From: Arenicola marina
Taxonomy: Eukaryota > Annelida > Polychaeta > Arenicolidae
Reading direction: 5' to 3'
NCBI GenBank assembly: GCA_964019135.1
Contig: OZ025258.1
Span: 12,431,771 to 12,495,770 of the forward strand
Length of the DNA: 64,000 nt
Part shown: positions 47,925-58,964 of the stretch, piece by piece
Numbering within the stretch: the first letter of the stretch is position 1
Layout of the letters: every line of letters begins with the position of its first letter
Notes under the pieces: model-generated
Told to the model about the DNA's origin: nothing
What the model saw: the letters and a program-made list of their open reading frames with translations, nothing else
Databases searched by the model: none
Made by a program: the position numbers and the translations under genes

Positions 47925-48438
47925 ATTGGCAAATACGGTGACAAATTCCTTAAAGCAGAACGTTTTGGCGCAGGTAGCTGGTGAAATCAATGCTCTGGGT
48001 TCGCCATAAGGTTCAGGTGCCCGAACTGTTAAGGACGTGCGAAAAAAAGTGGGAGGATTTAAAATCTACCATAAAAAAGAAGGATGCGCAACATAAACGG
48101 AAGGCCAAAAAAACTGGCGGCGGGCCGTCAGTTGCCAAGGGCCTATTTAAAAATCGTCGGCACGGCGTCTGTTGGGGGCTTTCCTGGCGGTTGGAGTCAG
48201 CCGTCGGACGCGTCTGCGTGGCGGAGGGCCCACTCGGCACTCGGCACAGACGGGCTATATCGTCACGCCCGACGGGGAGATCTCTGCCACAGTTGTAATC
48301 CCGGGATCCGCTGCAGCGGCACTGCCCGAACCTGATGCATCGGCACCTGACGCATTAGAAATGTCGCCAGTTTCTGCGCTAGCACCCACCAAGAGGTCCA
48401 CATTCCGTGTTGCTTCTCCACCAGATAGATGCATGTGA
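47925..48438 (+). pseudogene. Myb/SANT-like DNA-binding gene, broken (copy B)
   Basis: The best-preserved stretch is KKWEDLKSTIKKKDAQHKRK followed by AKKTGGGPSV at about 48042-48140. This is the typical end of an NAIF1/MSANTD-type SANT-like domain, with its Trp and basic tail. Copy B has its own stop (CCATAA after INALGS) where copy A is open, and its own frameshifts. The C-terminal frame GYIVTPDGEISATVVIPGSA is kept. Confidence 0.6.
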
Positions 48439-48485
48439 TTACGCCGAGGCGCTGCTTGTGATTGAAAAGCAGAGGTGGCCGTGGA

Positions 48486-48741
48486 TGGTTGTATATTCAG
48501 GACGATTTAACCACTTTTGGTCATATCGCGTCAATGGGAGAAGGAAGGGAGAGTGGAGCCATGTCCCCGGGGATAACCCCCTACTCTTTGCAAAGAAGGA
48601 CATGGGATTTTTATACTGAGACCACACAGACATGGCCACAGCGGGGCTCGAACCACCGATCCACGTCCCGTTAGGCTCTCAGGTGACCAGAGCACCCAAG
48701 GCGGGCGTTCTAGCCCACTGAGCTATCGGGCCGGCCCCCGC
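48486..48741 (-). mobile_element. SINE-A, full-length, shared with copy A
   Basis: Head, body and tail are complete. The target duplication TGGCCGTGGA lies at 48476-48485 and 48742-48751. Identical flanks in copy A show that the insertion predates the segmental duplication. Confidence 0.9.
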
Positions 48742-48774
48742 TGGCCGTGGAACAATTGAGGAACGCCAGCGGAT

Positions 48775-48969
48775 CCTGCGCACGTGTTGATGGAAGGCCG
48801 TGGGCGCCCGGGAGGCGCTGCCCTGTCCCTGATTGACTAGCTTGCATATATCTTCCCACAATCGGTTATTCATCTGTTCACGATTACCTTTCCTCGCTTC
48901 TGGAGCTGGTTTAGAGTCAACCTCATCTGGATCAGGATCTAGAAATGCAATACATCCAGACCAACGCAT
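48775..48969 (-). pseudogene. Coding-like fragment with GNREQMNNRLWEDICKLV (copy B)
   Basis: From an ATG at 48969 the minus strand reads MRWSGCIAFLDPDPDEVDSK, then PAPEARK, then GNREQMNNRLWEDICKLVNQ. The conserved part matches copy A. The upstream acidic part is unique to B. It could be a real short exon of an unrecognised gene; I recognise no family. Confidence 0.3.
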
Positions 48970-48974
48970 GTTCT

Positions 48975-49155
48975 TTCTTGGAGAAAAGTCATGGAATTAG
49001 AGCACACGTGAGGTTGCGAATTGTTGAGTGTGTGAGTTTTATTGTCTTGTTATTTGTGTGACAGCAACATTTGTATATACCAATAATCACGAGCATAGTG
49101 AAACGAAATGAGTTTTACTCGTTTGTTTACTCGCTAAATTATGACGCTTTTGCTT
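48975..49155. other. No gene seen
   Basis: Short unique stretch between the duplicated segment and the probable LTR. Confidence 0.3.
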
Positions 49156-50826
49156 TGTAACGAGCCCAGATGCACCCGATCTGACCCCGATGCACTGACA
49201 CCACATGGCGAAAACATTCAAGACGTTTGACCTTCTGCTCCTTAAAATACACACTGGCGATGCGTCAAACAAAGATAATTCAATGCTGACCTACCTATAA
49301 ATCAAGTTCCTGAAGTGTAGTACTAAGGACATCACATCAACGCAGTGAAAGATTGAAAACCATCCATTTTTAAGAAGACACTTCGAGACAACCTACAGAC
49401 GGAGACGACGGAACCGGAAGCAGCGAAGCGACCCAGTTACACGGTCAAGGCCAAGTACAGGTTAAAGGTCACGTCTGGTTAGCAGACGAGAGACGCGAGC
49501 TGTGCATGTATTATTCGCGAATTAAGAGCTAGAGTAGCTATTTTTATCAAGCCTTTATTATAATTACACGCGCGGTAAGGCAGAGGATTAACTTTTACTA
49601 AGATTAACTAAGATTAGATAGGAGTTACGATAGAATTCTACCGTTATAACCATTTTGACAGTATGCAAATTAGGTAGGCGTGTCCAGGTAAGTTATTAAA
49701 CGTGGTGGGGTCAGGTGACCCGACCATGCAAATGTCTCGTCGGGATTTGTAGAATTTCCACATGCACGCGCATGTTGGGACCCAACAATGGTTGGGTCAT
49801 GTGACCCGATGCCGTGGGGCCGATTCCCCTATAAAAGGGAGACGCGCCGGGCATTCGAGAGTGCTCAAGTGCTGGATTCGCACAGGTACTCGCCTTTTTT
49901 TCTCTCTCCGGACCAGATGGGTTACTCCCTAGGTCTACGGTAGTTTAAGCTTTCGGGATCTATTTGTTGGGAAATAGACACGACAGAGTGATTCTCTGGT
50001 TTATCTTCTGTTTTATCTATGATTTATTCCCGGGTTTCACTAATGTGACTCGATTTGACCTACAACAGATGACCCATTCCTGGGGTTAGTTGGGGTAAAG
50101 TTAGTGGCAAGCTTGGGGTCTGATTCTTTTATTTTCCATACGCTTAGACGGTCTATAACAAAAGAGACATTCCTGGGATCGTGTTTAAGCTAGGGAACCC
50201 CTTTATAAAATAAATTATTTATTATCACAGTGAGGAACAATTAGGACTCAGGTTATAATTTAAATACTATCTTTGTGCAGCCTTTATCTACAACAGATGC
50301 TACATTCCTGGGGTATCGGCATAGGGCAAGATTAGCTATTTGAGAAGTGCTATACAGTATATATGAGGGTATAGGCACATGTTTGAAGCTAGTGGATTTA
50401 GACACTTTTAGCGTTATTCTCTTACCATGCTTGGTTATAGCTTGAGTTGAAGAATCCATGTTTATATGTACATGAGTCAGTATTGGGGATAACTAAGGTA
50501 GTAATTAAGTCTGTGTTATTACCAGCTAAGTACAGGCCAGTGTGACTGTGTGTATGCGTGATCCAGGTATACATGGTGAGTCCATGCAAACCTGAGGCGT
50601 GATTGTTCGAAGCAAGGGGGTGAATCCTCCAGCTTTGGGGTTGTAAGAAATTCCAGTAGTGAAGTGGGACCTCCACTAGAAGCTGGTGAACAAAACTCTA
50701 GTCTGGGGACCTGACATCCCAAAATATTCAAGTAACCGATGTGTGTATATAACTGAATAAATATAAAAATTTTACTTTGGCCATCTCGAGTTATTTTGTG
50801 CTCACCCACCTACGCGATCCGTTACA
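49156..50826 (+). mobile_element. Probable LTR (solo or orphan), Gypsy-like ends
   Basis: The segment starts TGTAACGAG and ends TCCGTTACA, a TG...CA pair with a 7-bp inverted end (TGTAACG/CGTTACA) of the kind common in Gypsy-type LTRs. Inside, CTATAAAAG at 49830 could be the promoter and AATAAA at 50756 the polyadenylation signal, in the right order. Against the call, no 5-bp target duplication flanks it (TGCTT versus ATAGC). No primer-binding site or polypurine tract adjoins it, and no second copy is in the window. Confidence 0.45.
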
Positions 50827-51527
50827 ATAGCATCGGCATGAAACGACGCGTTACGTCTGGCTACGGCTGGCCACAACATGTTAATAACTGGCCAAACTGG
50901 AACAGGAAAGACGTCCACTTTCACAAACAAATGCAGTCCGAAAATTGTGATTGTGTTGTGTTCTGCACAAATGCTTCATTTTGCTCGTGATTGAAGGGGC
51001 CGTAACGCTGCTGTGCTCCATTAGCGCTCGGGTCATATACTAACGCCAATATAGTTAACACGACCATCAACTCGTAATAATTATTGCGAAAGCCGTGTTG
51101 AACGATGATTTTCCCACAAGTTGAATAGAAATGTGGACAATCTTTGCAATGGGCCACGTGAGTGAGTGTCAAACTGGTCTACGACTGGTTTAATATCAAA
51201 ATATAGTTTAAATATTTGAAGGTAACTGGTAATTTTATGTGTATTAGTTTCTAAAAACTATAAAATAGAATCCAGTTTAAACCTACTGGTCACTTGTTAT
51301 CATTAAGCAGAAATTGTGAAGGCTTATGCATAGCCTCAGATAGAAACACGCTTTGTTGAGAAGTTGTAGAGTTGACAGTTTCATCCTGACCGGAACAGAA
51401 ATGTCGCTTCATTGAAGGAAATGGACTTGATTTGGTATGAAACTTAAATTAATCAGATGAATTTTTTGTTATACGTTCAGTATTTGATAATATTCTGGTA
51501 TAGAAGAAAGGTATATTGATGTATAGT

Positions 51528-51554
51528 CACGTGACCTCTCTCAGCCTATATAAA
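51528..51554 (+). promoter_or_regulatory. E-box/TATA core promoter, left partial unit
   Basis: CACGTG (51528-51533) and TATATAAA (51547-51554) are spaced 13 bp apart. The presumed start lies near CTGCAGACTCTGGGCAGT, about 30 bp downstream. A good splice donor follows (GCAAGTAAGA, GT at 51682). It faces the first array unit. Confidence 0.5.
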
Positions 51555-51762
51555 AAAAGTAGCGCTGCCTGCAGACTCTGGGCAGTTGTTTCTGAACAGC
51601 TGACCGTGCTACACCTCTGGCAATTATCTCATTCATTCAACTTTTGAACATTTGAGTGATTTAACGGAATTATTAATGCAAGTAAGATTATAGAGACCAT
51701 AAGTATTGCTTGGCAGAATGCAAAGCAGAAACTGAACGCTTCCGTAGCGTTTCTAAAATACG

Positions 51763-51788
51763 GTTGGTTGCACATTCAGGACGCTTTA
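51763..51788 (-). mobile_element. SINE-A remnant, left part of a split copy
   Basis: GGTTGGTTGCACATTCAGGA and CGC precede TTTA. The rest of the same SINE resumes at 54381, after the 2.6-kb insertion. Confidence 0.85.
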
Positions 51789-52260
51789 GGTTACACACCA
51801 ATAGGTCGTGCGTAGAAAAGTATATACCGTCAAGTAGTGCCTAAAATATGATCGTATATCAGGGTTATATGGTTACTGGTTACTTCTTTCTTTGTATATA
51901 TTGTTTCTTTCACTAATGTTTGGCCAGATTACTGCCTGTTGCATTAATCTGTGGCGTATTTAATCATGTTTGCGGACGTTACGGGTGCGTGGTTCGGTCA
52001 ACCTCATCACATGCTGATTCGCTGGGTGTTTAATTTTCGGCCGGTCGCGCTAGAGGGGGTGTCATACTATGGGCTGTAGCTAAAAATATCGCACGTGAAC
52101 CTATGTTCTGTTTGTTGTTAAAATAAAGTTGGATAGTTTCTCTATAATTTCCTATGGCCCATATAGTCAAACATGGTTACCGATTTTTTTCTAGCATGGG
52201 GTTGACAATTTGGGTTTTTGCATTACTTAACCTGGGGATGGTTTCTATTGGTGTGTAACC
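51789..52260. mobile_element. TTAA-type MITE 1, copy 1 (472 bp)
   Basis: The ends GGTTACACACCAATAG and CTATTGGTGTGTAACC are perfect 16-bp inverted repeats. It is preceded by TTTA (51785-51788) and followed by TTAA (52261-52264). No transposase is encoded. The TTAA/TTTA flanks suggest a piggyBac- or Kolobok-type non-autonomous element. Confidence 0.85.
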
Positions 52261-52849
52261 TTAAGGCTGTCTCGCTGTCTGGCGTTACCTGCGTGCAATA
52301 CCGGTATAAGTAATATACTTATTGGTTTTATATGTGATTTTCTTTGGTAACATTATACCGAAATGTGTTCTTTGTCTTCTTGGACAAAAAACCCATTAAA
52401 ACATCGCAAATCTTATCTGCAGTGGCGCCATCTAGCGGCCATACTGGGAAGGTTTCATCTGTCTGTTCCATTTGTTGACGGTTGGTACGACCCTGTCGTC
52501 TGCTAGGCCTTAATAGACCAAACTATCGCTTATCTAACCACAAATATGGCTCCAAGATTTCGCCAAAGGGGCGGAAGGTGACGATTTCGTCAGGGTGGTG
52601 GGGGGGGGGGGGGGGCGTCGGGGGGGGGGGGGCAGGTCAAAGCATAGAACAGTCTCATGATTATAATTAAGCCGTGAGCAGATCGACCGAAAGAGGACCA
52701 GTAAGTGTTATACATATGGATTTCACACTGTTATTGTGTCGTCATTTTTGTATATGGGTTGACCAAATTGTGTACTTTATATGGAAATTGTGCCCTCTGT
52801 TCGGGGTATCTGTTGAAGATAAAGGAAGATGAAAATGTCATCTGCTTAA
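52261..52849. repeat. Spacer 1 between MITE copies (589 bp)
   Basis: Begins and ends with TTAA. It contains two long G runs near 52600-52632 and a 66-codon frame (52705-52905) that extends into the next MITE; I do not credit it as a gene. It is almost identical to spacer 2 and has no other copy in the window. Confidence 0.9.
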
Positions 52850-53321
52850 GGTTACACACCAATAGGTCGTGCGTAGAAAAGTATATACCGTCAAGTAGTG
52901 CCTAAAATATGATCGTATATCAGGGTTATATGGTTACTGGTTACTTCTTTCTTTGTATATATTGTTTCTTTCACTAATGTTTGGCCAGATTACTGCCTGT
53001 TGCATTAATCTGTGGCGTATTTAATCATGTTTGCGGACGTTACGGGTGCGTGGTTCGGTCAACCTCATCACATGCTGATTCGCTGGGTGTTTAATTTTCG
53101 GCCGGTCGCGCTAGAGGGGGTGTCATACTATGGGCTGTAGCTAAAAATATCGCACGTGAACCTATGTTCTGTTTGTTGTTAAAATAAAGTTGGATAGTTT
53201 CTCTATAATTTCCTATGGCCCATATAGTCAAACATGGTTACCGATTTTTTTCTAGCATGGGGTTGACAATTTGGGTTTTTGCATTACTTAACCTGGGGAT
53301 GGTTTCTATTGGTGTGTAACC
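52850..53321. mobile_element. TTAA-type MITE 1, copy 2 (472 bp)
   Basis: Same 16-bp inverted ends as copy 1. TTAA lies on both sides (52846-52849 and 53322-53325), so relative to the spacer this copy has a perfect TTAA target duplication. Confidence 0.9.
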
Positions 53322-53908
53322 TTAAGGCTGTCTCGCTGTCTGGCGTTACCTGCGTGCAATACCGGTATAAGTAATATACTTATTGGTTTTATATGTGATT
53401 TTCTTTGGTAACATTATACCGAAATGTGTTCTTTGTCTTCTTGGACAAAAAACCCATTAAAACATCGCAAATCTTATCTGCAGTGGCGCCATCTAGCGGC
53501 CATACTGGGAAGGTTTCATCTGTCTGTTCCATTTGTTGACGGTTGGTACGACCCTGTCGTCTGCTAGGCCTTAATAGACCAAACTATCGCTTATCTAACC
53601 ACAAATATGGCTCCAAGATTTCGCCAAAGGGGCGGAAGGTGACGATTTCGTCAGGGTGGTGGGGGGGGGGGGGCGTCGGGGGGGGGGGGGGCAGGTCAAA
53701 GCATAGAACAGTCTCATGATTATAATTAAGCCGTGAGCAGATCGACCGAAAGAGGACCAGTAAGTGTTATACATATGGATTTCACACTGTTATTGTGTCG
53801 TCATTTTTGTATATGGGTTGACCAAATTGTGTACTTTATATGGAAATTGTGCCCTCTGTTCGGGGTATCTGTTGAAGATAAAGGAAGATGAAAATGTCAT
53901 CTGCTTAA
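53322..53908. repeat. Spacer 2 between MITE copies (587 bp)
   Basis: A copy of spacer 1, shorter by two bases in the G runs. It is bounded by TTAA. Confidence 0.9.
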
Positions 53909-54380
53909 GGTTACACACCAATAGGTCGTGCGTAGAAAAGTATATACCGTCAAGTAGTGCCTAAAATATGATCGTATATCAGGGTTATATGGTTACTGGT
54001 TACTTCTTTCTTTGTATATATTGTTTCTTTCACTAATGTTTGGCCAGATTACTGCCTGTTGCATTAATCTGTGGCGTATTTAATCATGTTTGCGGACGTT
54101 ACGGGTGCGTGGTTCGGTCAACCTCATCACATGCTGATTCGCTGGGTGTTTAATTTTCGGCCGGTCGCGCTAGAGGGGGTGTCATACTATGGGCTGTAGC
54201 TAAAAATATCGCACGTGAACCTATGTTCTGTTTGTTGTTAAAATAAAGTTGGATAGTTTCTCTATAATTTCCTATGGCCCATATAGTCAAACATGGTTAC
54301 CGATTTTTTTCTAGCATGGGGTTGACAATTTGGGTTTTTGCATTACTTAACCTGGGGATGGTTTCTATTGGTGTGTAACC
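53909..54380. mobile_element. TTAA-type MITE 1, copy 3 (472 bp)
   Basis: Identical ends. Its left flank is TTAA (53905-53908). Its right flank is TTTA (54381-54384), which leads straight back into the SINE-A sequence ACCACTTTTGG. Confidence 0.9.
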
Positions 54381-54528
54381 TTTAACCACTTTTGGTAATA
54401 TCGCATCAATGGGAGAAGGAAGGGAGAGTGGAACCATGTCCCCGGGGGTAACTATCTACTCTTTGCGAAGAAGGACATGGGATCTTGATTCTGCGACCAC
54501 ACAGACAAGGCCACAGCAAGGCTCGAAG
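54381..54528 (-). mobile_element. SINE-A remnant, right part of the split copy
   Basis: Continues the SINE-A begun at 51763. It ends at GGCTCGAAG, within the B box, so the tRNA head is missing, as in the other array copies. Confidence 0.85.
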
Positions 54529-54749
54529 TTTATTTCCACACCACTGCAAGTTTATTATTTTATTGCATCTTCTGCTGTCCGATAATAATTTCATCCATGT
54601 TAAGTTTTCTTTATAGTTATCTTTATGTATGTATTTTCAGTATACATTGTATTATGTCATACTTCTTGGTATGCTATACCCTTAGTTTTTAATATTATAC
54701 AACCCTGAAATAAAGATTCTGTCACGCATTGACTGCTAAGAGAGATGAC

Positions 54750-56190
54750 GGAAAGATAATTTAGCTGTTTCTCGAAGAAGGGTTTAGCATATCGGGCACT
54801 GTAAGACCTGCCGATGTGAAGTCGAACATTGAGAAGAAACAAGAAGAGATTACATGGTGCAAAAAATCGCCATTGAATGCAAAGTCAGCGTGTGGGGTGT
54901 TGGCGGAGACGCTGAAGCTCGTGGAAGTAGAACTGAACAGAGCCGTTGATAAGGAGACAGTGCTGGCAATGAAGATTCAGCGTAGTGAGAGAAGGGTAAG
55001 ATTAGCTGAATTTCACGGCGATGAGGTGTGCCAACTTGAGAAAGATGGATATGTACGAAGAATGTAAACAGAAGGCTCAAGCGCTTGAAGGAGAAAATAA
55101 CACTGGTAGAACATGAACTGAAAAATGAACAAGAGCGCTCGAAACGAGACAGAGGTATGGTACTTTTGGACGCGTATGTGACAGTGCAGGCCCAGGATGA
55201 TAGAATATGTGAACTACAAGAGAGTGCTACAAAGGCACGAAAGGCTGTGGTACCGAGGTCACAAATGTGAGAATGTAGTCTTCCGTGAGGTGAAGGAGAG
55301 TGGAATATTGTAATGAACGAGAGAGGGCGTTTGAGAATTCTACTCTGGAGTTGCATGAGCGGGAGGAAGCAGTTGTGAAGAGTCAAGATATCAGATGCTT
55401 CGTGAATAGCCGATATACGAATGAGATCAAGAGGGTGTGTCAGGACTTGGTTGGATTGGGTGTGGCTGCCAGTAACATTGGGCGCATTGTTTGATGTGTC
55501 ATGGAGGGTGTGGGGAAGAATGCGGATCGTCTGCCAAGGACCACTGTTGCAAAGAGCATGGCATTGGAGTGCAGCGCTCATGCAGCTCGGTGAGGAGCTT
55601 AAACAAGGTGAGAATGTGACTGCTGAGTCATGGGACGACGAAGTATGGAAGGCATTGTGGGACGTTTGATGTCACCATGGCCGACGGATGTATAAATGCG
55701 AGCCATTGCTGCGGAAGACAGTGTCAGCACGCTTGGGTTGCTGAAGGAGTTTATGGGAGATGTGGCATGCATGGGTACTGGTGACGTCAGTGAAAGGGCT
55801 AAGGAGATGAGAAGTTAAACGACTTGTACGGGTACCGGGAGTGTCTTGCCCACTGTGATGGCTGAGTAGAAGGATATAAAAGAGGATGAACTGGCCAAAG
55901 TGTTGAGAATGAACCGTTTCGTTTGTGACATGCATTACGTGGTTGGTTTGGCCAAGCAGCATACCTGAAGATGCGGGGGGAATCTGGTCTTTGGTGAGGA
56001 CGATGTTGGTGCCAAGGCGTTGCGAGGCATGGAAAGAAAGAGCCAGTGCATGGCACAGGGCGCTTTGTTCGGTCTGTTTGTAAGGCAGTTCAGGAGCGTT
56101 TTCTGGCTCCATTTAAAAGCAATCGATTCAGCATTGCCTTTCATGAGGTTGGGTTCTATGCGTTGCATGAGCCGTTCTGCAAATTTATGT
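54750..56190 (+). pseudogene. Coiled-coil gene family, array unit 1, 3'-truncated
   Basis: Successive frames give a heptad-rich N-terminal part (KSACGVLAETLKLVEVELNR, then AVDKETVLAMKIQRSERRVR) and DDRICELQESATKARKAVVP. Next come YTNEIKRVCQDLVGLGVAAS and DRLPRTTVAKSMALECSAHA. HGTTKYGRHCGTFDV follows, starting at about 55629, and MNRFVCDMHYVVGLAKQHT. Compared with unit 3 it lacks 71 bp at about 56098, between two AGCG repeats. It is cut off at GCAAATTTATG, near 56189, where it joins promoter-upstream DNA. Several frameshifts include a TACG insertion relative to 46.9 kb. The long antisense frame (243 codons) is a shadow. Confidence 0.7.
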
Positions 56191-56874
56191 TATGGCGTTA
56201 TGTCTGGCTACGGCTGGCCACAACATGTTAATAACTGGCCAAACTGGAACAGGAAAGACGTCCACTTTCACAAACAAATGCAGTCCGAAAATTGTGGTTG
56301 CGTTGTGTTCTGCACAAATGCTTCATTTTGCTCGTGATTGAAGGGGCCGTAACGCTGCTGTGCTCCATTAGCGCTCGGGTCATATACTAACGCCAATATA
56401 GTTAACACGACCATCAACTCGTAATAATTATTGCGAAAGTCGTGTTGAACGATGATTTTCCCACAAGTTGAATAGAAATGTGGACAATCTTTGCAATGGG
56501 CCACGTGAGTGAGTGTCAAACTGGTCTACAACTGGTTTAATATCAAAATATAGTTTAAATATTTGAAGGTAACTGGTAATTTTATGTGTATTATTTTCTA
56601 AAAACTATAAAATAGAATCCAGTTTAAACCTACTGGTCACTTGTTATCATTAAGCAGAAATTGTGAAGGCTTATGCAAGGCCTCAGATAGAAACACGCTT
56701 TGTTGAGAAGTTGTAGAGTTGACAGTTTCATCCTGACCGGAACAGAAATGTCGCTTCATTGAAGGAAATGGACTTGATTTGGTATGAAACTTAAATTAAT
56801 CAGATGAATTTTTTGTTATACGTTCAGTATTTGATAATATTCTGGTTGAGAAGAAAGGTATATTGATGTATAGT

Positions 56875-56901
56875 CACGTGACCTCTCTCAGCCTATATAA
56901 A
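56875..56901 (+). promoter_or_regulatory. E-box/TATA core promoter, unit 1
   Basis: CACGTG at 56875 and TATATAAA at 56894, with a donor GT at 57029. It lies upstream of unit 2. Confidence 0.5.
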
Positions 56902-57131
56902 AAAAGTAGCGCTGCCTGCAGACTCTGGGCAGTTGTTTCTGAACAGCTGACCGTGCTACACCTCTGGCAATTATCTCATTCATTCAACTTTTGAACATTT
57001 GAGTGATTTAACGGAATTATTAATGCAAGTAAGATTATAGAGACCATAAGCGTTCTATGGGAGTTGAAGGAAGTATTGCTTGGCAGAATGCAAAGCAGAA
57101 ACTGAACGCTTCCGTAGCGTTTCTAAAATAC

Positions 57132-57302
57132 GGTTGGTTGCACATTCAGGACGCTTTAACCACTTTTGGTAATATCGCATCAATGGGAGAAGGAAGGGAG
57201 AGTGGAACCATGTCCCCGGGGGTAACTATCTACTCTTTGCGAAGAAGGACATGGGATCTTGATTCTGCGACCACACAGACAAGGCCACAGCAAGGCTCGA
57301 AG
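57132..57302 (-). mobile_element. SINE-A, 5'-truncated; empty site for the MITE insertion
   Basis: Uninterrupted GGACGCTTTAACCAC at about 57149 contains TTTA at 57155-57158. It is the exact pre-insertion sequence for the composite at 51789-54380. The tRNA head is missing. Confidence 0.85.
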
Positions 57303-57523
57303 TTTATTTCCACACCACTGCAAGTTTATTATTTTATTGCATCTTCTGCTGTCCGATAATAATTTCATCCATGTTAAGTTTTCTTTTTAGTTATCTTTAT
57401 GTATGTATTTTCAGTATACATTGTATTATGTCATACTTCTTGGTATGCTATACCCTTAGTTTTTAATATTATACAACCCTGAAATAAAGATTCTGTCACG
57501 CATTGACTGCTAAGAGAGATGAC

Positions 57524-58964
57524 GGAAAGATAATTTAGCTGTTTCTCGAAGAAGGGTTTAGCATATCGGGCACTGTAAGACCTGCCGATGTGAAGTCGAA
57601 CATTGAGAAGAAACAAGAAGAGATTACATGGTGCAAAAAATCGCCATTGAATGCAAAGTCAGCGTGTGGGGTGTTGGCGGAGACGCTGAAGCTCGTGGAA
57701 GTAGAACTGAACAGAGCCGTTGATAAGGAGACAGTGCTGGCAATGAAGATTCAGCGTAGTGAGAGAAGGGTAAGATTAGCTGAATTTCACGGCGATGAGG
57801 TGTGCCAACTTGAGAAAGATGGATATGTACGAAGAATGTAAACAGAAGGCTCAAGCGCTTGAAGGAGAAAATAACACTGGTAGAACATGAACTGAAAAAT
57901 GAACAAGAGCGCTCGAAACGAGACAGAGATATGGTACTTTTGGACGCGTATGTGACAGTGCAGGCCCAGGATGATAGAATATGTGAACTACAAGAGAGTG
58001 CTACAAAGGCACGAAAGGCTGTGGTACCGAGGTCACAAATGTGAGAATGTAGTCTTCCGTGAGGTGAAGGAGAGTGGAATATTGTAATGAACGAGAGAGG
58101 GCGTTTGAGAATTCTACTCTGGAGTTGCATGAGCGGGAGGAAGCAGTTGTGAAGAGTCAAGATATCAGATGCTTCGTGAATAGCCGATATACGAATGAGA
58201 TCAAGAGGGTGTGTCAGGACTTGGTTGGATTGGGTGTGGCTGCCAGTAACATTGGGCGCATTGTTTGATGTGTCATGGAGGGTGTGGGGAAGAATGCGGA
58301 TCGTCTGCCAAGGACCACTGTTGCAAAGAGCATGGCATTGGAGTGCAGCGCTCATGCAGCTCGGTGAGGAGCTTAAACAAGGTGAGAATGTGACTGCTGA
58401 GTCATGGGACGACGAAGTATGGAAGGCATTGTGGGACGTTTGATGTCACCATGGCCGACGGATGTATAAATGCGAGCCATTGCTGCGGAAGACAGTGTCA
58501 GCACGCTTGGGTTGCTGAAGGAGTTTATGGGAGATGTGGCATGCATGGGTACTGGTGACGTCAGTGAAAGGGCTAAGGAGATGAGAAGTTAAACGACTTG
58601 TACGGGTACCGGGAGTGTCTTGCCCACTGTGATGGCTGAGTAGAAGGATATAAAAGAGGATGAACTGGCCAAAGTGTTGAGAATGAACCGTTTCGTTTGT
58701 GACATGCATTACGTGGTTGGTTTGGCCAAGCAGCATACCTGAAGATGCGGGGGGAATCTGGTCTTTGGTGAGGACGATGTTGGTGCCAAGGCGTTGCGAG
58801 GCATGGAAAGAAAGAGCCAGTGCATGGCACAGGGCGCTTTGTTCGGTCTGTTTGTAAGGCAGTTCAGGAGCGTTTTCTGGCTCCATTTAAAAGCAATCGA
58901 TTCAGCATTGCCTTTCATGAGGTTGGGTTCTATGCGTTGCATGAGCCGTTCTGCAAATTTATGT
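57524..58964 (+). pseudogene. Coiled-coil gene family, array unit 2, 3'-truncated
   Basis: Same content and same junction as unit 1, shifted 2774 bp, with only a few base differences. It is truncated and frameshifted. Confidence 0.7.

Larger units (their letters stand above)
47213..48890 (+). repeat. Segmental duplication, copy B
   Basis: Collinear with 44583-46440 (see there). It shares the outer SINE-A and its target duplication but lacks the nested SINE-B. Confidence 0.9.

Noticed and set aside
51789..54380. Small LTR retroelement (terminal-repeat-in-miniature) arranged LTR-internal-LTR-internal-LTR
   Set aside because: The repeats begin GG and end CC instead of TG...CA. TTAA flanks the inner copy, and no primer-binding site or polypurine tract adjoins the repeats. 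A TTAA-type MITE composite fits better, though LTR origin is not fully excluded.
57624..58355. 243-codon minus-strand frame, also present at 54850 and 60398
   Set aside because: It is antisense to the coiled-coil pseudogene. Its His/Ser/Thr/Leu-rich composition is what the complement of Lys/Glu-rich codons gives.
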